Origin: a virus
DNA: 36,473 nucleotides
Reading direction: 5' to 3' (one strand)
Virus record (IMG/VR): IMGVR_UViG_3300034374_006160
Coordinates: 1 to 36,473 of that record
The translations under genes and the position numbers were made by a program. The first letter of the stretch is position 1. Each line of letters opens with the position of its first letter. Below are positions 31,169 to 36,473 of the stretch, piece by piece. The notes under the pieces are model-generated. The model saw only the letters and a list, made by a program, of their open reading frames with translations. It was not told the origin of the DNA and did not search any database.

Positions 31169-32869
31169 CTACACATCCGCCCAAGTCTCCCCATGTCCCC
31201 CGTCTGCAACGAAGTCTACTTGGTTGAGTCGGGAGTCAGGGAAGGCAGCGTTGGCCGCCTCTCGCATGATTGTAGCGTACTCGTCGCCCTTGTCCAGTAC
31301 ATCCCCAACAAGCTCGTCGTGGACGCTCAGGATCGGGCGCAACCCCGCCTCCTCACAGGCAACCAGGGCGTGTTTCATCAGCGCAGCCGCCGTCCCCTGC
31401 ACCTCCTGCGACACAGCACTGGTGAGTCGGTCGAGTTCCCACCGCTGGTAGACCCGGCGCGTACCATCCAGGGCACTGGCCGAACTGCTCCCCTTGGTGA
31501 TCTTGCTGACCAGATTCATCCAGTTGTGTAGCTCCGGGTGGGCCTTGCGGTGTTGGTCGATGAACCTCCGTGCCTCGTCAACCGAGGTGTTGATCTGGAG
31601 GGCCAACCGCCCAGCACCCATGCCGTTGAGGATGCCGAAGTTGACAGCCTTGGCCTTGAAGCGTTCGCCGTCTGGAAGGTTGTCGATACTACAACCACTG
31701 GTGGCAGCGGCGGTCGCTGCGTGGGGGTCGGCCCCCTCCGCAAACGCCTGAAGCATCCGCTCGTCATTCGACAGGGCAGCGGCCACCCGCAGTTCCACCT
31801 GTGAAAAGTCCGCCCCGGAGCAACCACCCGACGCGCCCTGGAAGCAACCCCGGAAACGCTTGGCGATCTTGCGCTCTTGGTCGGTCTTGCCCTGCTTGGG
31901 GATCTGCCCCAGGTTCGGCTCGGCGTGGGCGAATCTCCCAGTGCCTGTCCGGGCAGTCTTGATGCCGCCATGGATCAGGCCGTCAGGCTGCACGAACTTG
32001 GGCAGGGTCTGGCAGAAGTCCCTGTCCTTCTTGTTCCACGCCCGGTACATGAGGATGGCCCCGATCAACTCGTCGCCCGTGCGGTCGAAGTGGGGGCGCA
32101 GCACTGTTTGGGTGTTGGTTCCCCTGAACTTGTACCCCTTCGACTGCAAGAACTCCAGCACTTGCTTGGGCGAGTTGAGGTTGCCCGTGAACCCGTGCCG
32201 CTCGATGACTGCCCACGACTCGGCCACCAACGGGCGGATCTCCAGGGCCAACTGATGAAGCCGATCCTCCAACAGACGAACGCCCCGATCCTCCATGCGC
32301 TGCACGGCCCACTCGACCTTGCCTGACAGGGGGTGGTGCGCTCGCTTGTACTTCTCCCACAACTGCGAGGTCACGATGAGGTCATCGGCAAGATACTCCA
32401 AGAGCTTTGGATTCCATCTGTGCAGCCCTGGGGTGAGGAGGTGGATGCTGTTCTGGTTGCCCTTCTTGCCCTTGAGTTCGGGGATGGTGGCGATCTTGGT
32501 CTTGCCGAAGTCACGGGCCAAGTCATCGAGGCTCTTGCGGCGGCGCGTGTCCTGCGTGTAGACCGCGAGCATGGTGTCGCACCACCAATCGACAGGGCGA
32601 ATGTTCATGGCGTGGATGTCGAAGCGGAGGTTGTGACCAACCAGTGCCATGCGCTCCATGATGGGCTTCATCTTCCGCCACTCGGGGTTGCGGCAATCGA
32701 TAAACAACACCGAATCAGTGCCGTGCGGCAACAGCCCCACGATCCACGCCTTGTCCCTCGACATCGGGCCACGAACCTCCAGGCCGTCAGTCTCGGTGTC
32801 GCAGATCCACTCGCCCTGGTGTGCATCGACCAGTTGCTGGAGTTGATCAGCCGTCTCCAGGAATCTCAT
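31169..32869 (-). CDS. Family A DNA polymerase with 3'-5' exonuclease
   Basis: The 566-aa phage replicative polymerase resembles a compact Pol I lacking the 5' nuclease. Exonuclease motifs are ICDTETDGL (Asp24, Glu26), LVGHNLRFDIHA and YLADDLIVT. Polymerase motif A is GADFSQVELR (Asp354), motif B is RFKAKAVNFGILNG (Phe411) and motif C is SVHDELVGD (Asp518). Phe411 corresponds to E. coli Phe762, a position linked in published phage surveys to virulent lifestyles. The motif B residue equivalent to Tyr766 is Asn here. The ATG at 32869 has GGGGAG upstream and overlaps the queE stop (ATGA). It is shorter than T7 gp5 (704 aa). Confidence 0.95.
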   Translation of the reverse strand: MRFLETADQLQQLVDAHQGEWICDTETDGLEVRGPMSRDKAWIVGLLPHGTDSVLFIDCRNPEWRKMKPIMERMALVGHNLRFDIHAMNIRPVDWWCDTMLAVYTQDTRRRKSLDDLARDFGKTKIATIPELKGKKGNQNSIHLLTPGLHRWNPKLLEYLADDLIVTSQLWEKYKRAHHPLSGKVEWAVQRMEDRGVRLLEDRLHQLALEIRPLVAESWAVIERHGFTGNLNSPKQVLEFLQSKGYKFRGTNTQTVLRPHFDRTGDELIGAILMYRAWNKKDRDFCQTLPKFVQPDGLIHGGIKTARTGTGRFAHAEPNLGQIPKQGKTDQERKIAKRFRGCFQGASGGCSGADFSQVELRVAAALSNDERMLQAFAEGADPHAATAAATSGCSIDNLPDGERFKAKAVNFGILNGMGAGRLALQINTSVDEARRFIDQHRKAHPELHNWMNLVSKITKGSSSASALDGTRRVYQRWELDRLTSAVSQEVQGTAAALMKHALVACEEAGLRPILSVHDELVGDVLDKGDEYATIMREAANAAFPDSRLNQVDFVADGGHGETWADV

Positions 32870-33471
32870 CGCACTCCCCACAGTTTATGAGCTTGCACTG
32901 ACAATGCCCAGTCAGGATGTCGTAGGCACAAATCAATACAGGTTTGCACCGCCTCGGGATCTAACTGATCGCCCTTGAAGGCTGGCGAAAGGAACTTGGC
33001 CTCGGCATCCAGGCTAGGTTTCGGGATGCCCTGCCCGACACCACGGACATACCGCAGTTCGTCGGCGTACTGTGCGCGGATAGCGTGTTCCGCCACCTTG
33101 GGCGACACGACCACCCAATCCAGCCCCACAGGAATAAGCATCGTTCCGTTTGTCTCCAGTGCGATCTTGAAGCCATGCTCCTTTAGCAGATTGATGAGCG
33201 ACCTAGTGACTTGCAGCAACGGCTCTCCGCCCGTCAGTACGACCCAACGACATTCCCCTGCCGCAGCCAACACATCTTCCACCAGTGCCTCTTCGGTGTA
33301 AGCCTCTCCGCTGACAAACTCGGTATCGCAGTCGAAGCCACCTGGACTATCAGCCCCGGCCTCAACCCGACACTTCATGTTGCAGCCGCTGAACCTGATG
33401 AACACGGAAGGATGTCCGGCCCTCGCCCCCTCACCTTGCAGCGAGTAGAACACTTCATTTACTACGAGCAT
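32866..33471 (-). CDS. queE: 7-carboxy-7-deazaguanine synthase (radical SAM)
   Basis: QueE converts 6-carboxy-tetrahydropterin to 7-carboxy-7-deazaguanine, the second-last step to preQ0. The 201-aa product has SLQGEG near the start, IRFSGCNMKC and FDCDTEF. The iron-sulfur cysteines are Cys30, Cys34 and Cys48 (CX3CX13C), an enlarged loop compared with the usual radical-SAM CX3CX2C; QueE is known for loop variation here. LTGGEPLL (SAM site) and ALETNGT follow. The ATG at 33471 with GGTGA upstream is preferred over an extra 10 residues to 33501. It overlaps queC by 10 bases. Product goes to QueC. Confidence 0.93.
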   Translation of the reverse strand: MLVVNEVFYSLQGEGARAGHPSVFIRFSGCNMKCRVEAGADSPGGFDCDTEFVSGEAYTEEALVEDVLAAAGECRWVVLTGGEPLLQVTRSLINLLKEHGFKIALETNGTMLIPVGLDWVVVSPKVAEHAIRAQYADELRYVRGVGQGIPKPSLDAEAKFLSPAFKGDQLDPEAVQTCIDLCLRHPDWALSVQAHKLWGVR

Positions 33472-34040
33472 GATTTCACCGCCTTCGCCATATCTTGGCA
33501 AGCTCCGCAGCTACCGCAAGGCAACTCCTTGCCCTCGTAGCATGACCAAGTATCTTCGATGGGAACTTCCAACCGAAGAGCCATCTTGTATACCTCTGCC
33601 TTGGGTAAGTTCTTGAGAGGTGTAACCAGTCGGCACTTGTTGTCCGACCCCAACCGCACCGCCTCCTTCGCTGCTCGCAGGAACTCCATCCGGCAATCAG
33701 GATAGCCAGCAGCGTCATCGTGGTTTACCCCAAGGATAATCCGACCTCCTCCCAGCATAAGCGAATGGGCTGTGGCTAGGCCAATCAACATCAAGTTACG
33801 ACCCGGAACCACAGTGCCTTCTCCGTGGCCCTGGGTGGTAGATATCTTCCGCAAGTGCGGGGCTTGCAAGATAGTCAGACTCACCTTGTAGTGATCCGCC
33901 AACCACTCTGCCGACATCAACTCCTTACGATGTCGCTGCCCGTAGTCCACAGCCAGAGCAGCAGTTGGCCCTCCGCTTTGAACCGTCATCGCAAGAGCCA
34001 CGGTTGAGTCCAGCCCTCCACTAAGTAGCACTAGGTTCAT
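33462..34040 (-). CDS. queC: 7-cyano-7-deazaguanine (preQ0) synthase
   Basis: QueC uses ATP and ammonia to convert the QueE product to preQ0. The 192-aa protein has the PP-loop SGGLDST (residues 7-13), VDYGQRHRKE, VPGRN and HDDAAGYPDCR. Zinc ligands are Cys167, Cys175, Cys178 and Cys181 in CYEGKELPCGSCGACQ. All hallmarks of the family are kept, though it is slightly shorter than the usual 220 aa. The ATG at 34040 has AGGAG 8 bases upstream and overlaps the DpdA stop (ATGA). With DpdA and QueE beside it, preQ0 is expected to go into phage DNA rather than tRNA. No glutamine amidotransferase fusion (Gat-QueC) is present. Confidence 0.94.
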   Translation of the reverse strand: MNLVLLSGGLDSTVALAMTVQSGGPTAALAVDYGQRHRKELMSAEWLADHYKVSLTILQAPHLRKISTTQGHGEGTVVPGRNLMLIGLATAHSLMLGGGRIILGVNHDDAAGYPDCRMEFLRAAKEAVRLGSDNKCRLVTPLKNLPKAEVYKMALRLEVPIEDTWSCYEGKELPCGSCGACQDMAKAVKSCS

Positions 34041-34783
34041 CCGAGTAGCTCCTGGTTTCTTTCTTCGTTGTGCCTTCCAGCCCACCTTGACGCACTGGCG
34101 TGTGCCTCGATGCGGTCTACCAAGACTGCACCTCTGGCTGGCTTGCTCATGTTCTTGAGGTAGCCCTTATCCCATCGGCAATCTAGTCCGATGTTCCTGG
34201 CAACATTAGTGCTGTCGGCGGAAGCCAGCGGCAAATGCGAGAATACGGTTGGGTTAAGCATCCTCAGCCCGTGGAGCTTGCAAGGAGGTTGCCCGTCCGT
34301 GTCTTCGGTTAGCGCGGTCATGGCATCTTCCATGCGATCCCACCAAAGTTTGTTACCGACAACCGAGAACTCCCCCGAACTACCAAGGCAGACGCGAGGC
34401 CATTCGTTTGCCAGCCTAACCAGTCGCTCGTTCGATTCGTGCATATGCCAGACTGGTGCGCCAAGGTGCAGAGGTAAGGGCCACTCGTCCAACAGGGCAT
34501 CGTTCTGCCGCTCGTCGCCGTCGATGACATCAGGGATAACCGCAAAGTCGAACCCTGGATGCCTGTGCCAATGCTTGACGAACTCGTAGTATCCCGACCA
34601 ATCAGGTTGACACCCCTTCTTCCAGACGGAGAAGGCTCCGTTGTCCAGGGCAAACGACTGACAAATCTCAGCAGCTAGTACCATCGTTTGTTGGTACTCG
34701 TAACTGATGAATGCGTGTCTACGAGACAGCACTTCCCTTGCCGCCCTAGCGGGGGAGATGGGTGTTCCGTGGTAATGAATCAT
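34037..34783 (-). CDS. dpdA: DpdA-like DNA 7-deazaguanine transglycosylase
   Basis: This 248-aa protein fits phage DpdA, a relative of tRNA-guanine transglycosylase that exchanges guanine in DNA for a 7-deazaguanine base. Likely active-site positions are ALDNGAFS (Asp47), AVIPDVIDGD (Asp84) and SADSTNVARN (Asp190), with LHGLRMLNP between, the typical order in phage DpdA. It is much shorter than bacterial DpdA, as phage forms are. GGAG lies 8 bases before the ATG, and the start overlaps the upstream stop (ATGA). Direct linkage to queC and queE strongly supports the assignment. Sequence specificity and final base (preQ0 or derivative) are unknown. Confidence 0.83.
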   Translation of the reverse strand: MIHYHGTPISPARAAREVLSRRHAFISYEYQQTMVLAAEICQSFALDNGAFSVWKKGCQPDWSGYYEFVKHWHRHPGFDFAVIPDVIDGDERQNDALLDEWPLPLHLGAPVWHMHESNERLVRLANEWPRVCLGSSGEFSVVGNKLWWDRMEDAMTALTEDTDGQPPCKLHGLRMLNPTVFSHLPLASADSTNVARNIGLDCRWDKGYLKNMSKPARGAVLVDRIEAHASASRWAGRHNEERNQELLG

Positions 34784-35010
34784 TCTTGGTTCTCCAGGAA
34801 AAGTTCAAGCTCGATGTCGTACTCGCAGATCGCACGGGCGAATCGGTTCCACTCATGGATTGCGAACGGCAACTCGGCATAGGGAACCCAGTCGTGCCCG
34901 GCCAAGCGGCGGCGGATGTCCACGACCACTCGGTCTTTGTAGTAGCTCAGGTGTAGCATCCGCTCACCTTTGGAGGTGATGAGGCTAACTTCGCGCTCGG
35001 GAGATTGCAT
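34780..35010 (-). CDS. Small unrecognised protein next to DpdA
   Basis: The frame lies between helicase and DpdA, overlapping both. The ATG at 35010 gives 76 aa; a second ATG at 34959 has a better ribosome site (AGGTGA, 4-5 bases upstream) and gives 59 aa. The protein seems to start with two strands (EVSLITSKGERMLHLSYYKD, then RVVVDIRRR), then a Trp-rich turn (GHDWVPYAELP) and an acidic helix (ICEYDIELELFLENQE). No family is recognised. Its conserved-looking position in the deazaguanine cluster makes an accessory role in modification or a DpdA partner plausible; this is inference. Confidence 0.6.
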   Translation of the reverse strand: MQSPEREVSLITSKGERMLHLSYYKDRVVVDIRRRLAGHDWVPYAELPFAIHEWNRFARAICEYDIELELFLENQE

Positions 35011-36112
35011 GGTTTGCTTTGACAAGTAGGTTGTGAGGTAGGTAAAGGTTACGCCGCGCTCGGGTGAGGGCGACATACATCAATCGTAGTTCGTCAGGTG
35101 CGCCAGCGTCCAGCGCAAATGTGCGGTTATTCCCCCAGGGCAACAGGTAAACATCGTCCGTCTCGTAGCCCTTGGCGGCATGGATCGTGCAGATCGTTAG
35201 CCCTTCGGGGTTCAACTCCGGCACGATGCCGACATTGCGTAGGTCGTGGCGCTTGATGTAGGCATCCACGGAGTACCTTGAAAGCCCCATGATCAGCCCC
35301 TGCTTAGGTGGTTGCTGATTCCACGGGTGCATCTGCGTCAGGTGATTGGCCCTGAAGGTGTCTGCGCTGCGGTCGTAGAACGGCTTGAGGATGCCCGCCG
35401 CTGCATCAGCCGCCGGGTATCCGATGCGGAAACCCTGCGCCAATGTCTCGGTGGACTCGGCTCGCTCCCATGCCGGGGGCAGACGGTCGGCGGGCCAACC
35501 CTTGCCGCCCAGGAAGATCGCTTGCCCTGGGTCGCCAACGGCCAGCACCTTGCCACCGGGTTTCACCAGTGCGAGACAGGCCGCCAACTCCAGGGCAGAG
35601 ACATCCTGCGCCTCATCGACAGCCATGAACTCGTAGCCGTCGAAGTCCTTGAGGGGTGCGCCAACCGCCAACCACCGGGCCAACCCCACGGCAAACGACT
35701 CTTCCCGGCTGACATCATCTTGCCAGATCCAGTCGGGGGGATCGCCCTGGGTTGGTTCCCACAGGTGCAGGAACTCGGCCCGTTGGTTGCGTTTCTTCAG
35801 GGACGGCGCGTCCTTGGTGTACTGCCCGAGGGCATCGTCGGTCTGCGACTCGATGTTGCGCCGCCTGTACGACGGCTTGGTCTTCTTGCCACGACTGAGC
35901 TTCAGGTTGCTCACTTCACGGACATGGGGCCAAGTCATCTTGTACAGGGTCTTGGCGTTCTCGGGGGGAACACCACGCGCAGCCAGGGTGTTGGCCGCGT
36001 CGTTCCCGAAGGTGACGATGCACCACGGTTCGGGCCACGACTCGCAGTCCTTGACCAGCTTGGTGGTCTTACCGCTACCGGGTGGCCCATCCAGGGCTGT
36101 GAGCTTAGGCAA
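34985..36112 (-). CDS. UvrD/Rep-like superfamily 1 DNA helicase
   Basis: The 375-aa compact helicase shows motif I GPPGSGKT (residues 9-16), motif II AVDEAQD (Asp166, Glu167), motif III AVGDPGQAIF, motif IV-like GFRIGYP, motif V TIHAAKGYETDDVYL and motif VI YVALTRARRNL. All ATPase and translocation motifs of SF1A are present in about half the length of UvrD, so accessory domains are missing. The TTG at 36112 overlaps the upstream stop and has GGAGAAG before it; a longer frame to 36175 would run inside the preceding gene and is rejected. It likely unwinds DNA for replication or recombination beside the polymerase. Confidence 0.92.
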   Translation of the reverse strand: MPKLTALDGPPGSGKTTKLVKDCESWPEPWCIVTFGNDAANTLAARGVPPENAKTLYKMTWPHVREVSNLKLSRGKKTKPSYRRRNIESQTDDALGQYTKDAPSLKKRNQRAEFLHLWEPTQGDPPDWIWQDDVSREESFAVGLARWLAVGAPLKDFDGYEFMAVDEAQDVSALELAACLALVKPGGKVLAVGDPGQAIFLGGKGWPADRLPPAWERAESTETLAQGFRIGYPAADAAAGILKPFYDRSADTFRANHLTQMHPWNQQPPKQGLIMGLSRYSVDAYIKRHDLRNVGIVPELNPEGLTICTIHAAKGYETDDVYLLPWGNNRTFALDAGAPDELRLMYVALTRARRNLYLPHNLLVKANHAISRARS

Positions 36113-36452
36113 GTTTCTTCTCCAGGTGATCTTGGTAACGAGCCTCGATGACCGCAACGGTGTCGCTGCACTCAAGGGAGGCCAACGGGATGCGCCAAGT
36201 GTGGCCGTAACTGTCGCGCTTGCGCTTGCCGAAGTCGTTGAGGTAGCTCTGGCACTCAGGGGGTAGCCCCATGAGCAGTTGCTTCACGGCTTGCGGCGCA
36301 GCAACCAGGGTGAACTGCCCGTGCGAGGTGAACAACCAGGGCGAATACGGGTCGGGCTTGTGGTTGTGGATCGGTTGACCGCCGCGCAGCGTTTCCCCGA
36401 AGTACGCAGCATCGGCGGCATCACGGGCGGCGGTCAGGAGCTTTTCCCGCAA
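36105..36452 (-). CDS. Unrecognised protein at the right edge
   Basis: The 115-aa product starts at a TTG (36452) with a consensus-strength GGAGGT 4 bases upstream (36462-36457). The frame stays open to the window edge, so a longer protein is not excluded. It has a helical start (KLLTAARDAADAAYFGE), a mixed centre (SPWLFTSHGQFTLVAAPQ) and a charged segment (SYLNDFGKRKRDSYGHTW) before a C-terminal helix. No family is recognised. Its TAA overlaps the helicase TTG, placing it at the head of the replication block. Confidence 0.68.
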   Translation of the reverse strand: MREKLLTAARDAADAAYFGETLRGGQPIHNHKPDPYSPWLFTSHGQFTLVAAPQAVKQLLMGLPPECQSYLNDFGKRKRDSYGHTWRIPLASLECSDTVAVIEARYQDHLEKKLA

Positions 36453-36473
36453 CTCGACCTCCGGCGCAGCGCT

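Noticed and set aside
30918-31184. Alternative minus frame of up to 88 codons (66 from an ATG at 31118) upstream of the small helical gene
   Set aside because: It would overlap the helical gene heavily in another frame, has no ribosome site and only a loose CMWC motif. It stays possible that a small gene fills 31055-31168, but the evidence is too thin.
36110-36175. Longer helicase start with 21 extra residues
   Set aside because: The extension lies wholly within the upstream gene and lacks a ribosome site, whereas the TTG at 36112 has GGAGAAG and an overlapping stop, and puts the Walker A loop at the usual distance.
1-36473. Prophage interpretation
   Set aside because: No integrase, excisionase, repressor pair, att-like repeat or flanking host gene was seen, and the polymerase carries the Phe variant linked to virulent phages.

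Overview
The window reads as a nearly complete, possibly complete, genome of a lytic tailed phage with a short-tailed (podovirus, T7-like) body plan. The evidence is a terminase, portal, scaffold, capsid, adaptor and nozzle-like series, followed by three large coiled-coil internal virion (ejection) proteins. There is no tape-measure, sheath or tail-tube gene. No integrase, repressor, tRNA, insertion sequence or CRISPR array was seen. The DNA is GC-rich by eye. Small phage families such as DUF6321, together with a lipoprotein-type lysis gene, suggest a Gram-negative, probably aquatic host; that is inference.

Layout. Genes run in two arms from one non-coding control region (419-884). The right arm (+ strand, 885-28425) holds a tail fibre, a glycosidase-like virion protein, TerL, portal, a zinc-ribbon protein, scaffold, major capsid protein, two head-tail connection genes, a 1671-aa nozzle-like protein with lectin-like insertions and the ejection proteins. 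It ends with a lysis-like cassette, a metallophosphoesterase, a group of very basic small proteins, a RuvC-like resolvase and a helical protein. The left arm (- strand) starts at 418 and runs off the left edge. A second - strand block enters from the right edge and runs from 36452 down to 28422: an unknown gene, a UvrD-like helicase, a small unknown gene, DpdA, QueC, QueE, a family A DNA polymerase, a small gene, a possible ssDNA-binding protein, a RecB/Cas4-like exonuclease, a small gene, a SprT-like peptidase and a Cys-rich protein. The two arms meet tail to tail and overlap by 4 bp at 28422-28425.

Circular or permuted genome hypothesis. If position 1 is joined to position 36473, the open frame at 1-418 gains a TAG stop exactly at the junction. 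The next gene then starts with TTG (36452) behind a GGAGGT. The whole molecule would be two divergent transcription units with one control region and one convergence point.

Main biology. Genes are chained by ATGA/TAATG-type overlaps, so long polycistronic mRNAs are expected. DpdA, QueC and QueE, packed between helicase and polymerase, predict replacement of some phage guanines by a 7-deazaguanine (preQ0-type) base. The control region carries four 35-bp tandem units containing alternating TTCA-N4-TGAA dyads, a Fur-box-like palindrome over a possible -10, and two further dyads around the putative left-arm promoter. No endolysin, primase, RNA polymerase, FolE or QueD was recognised.
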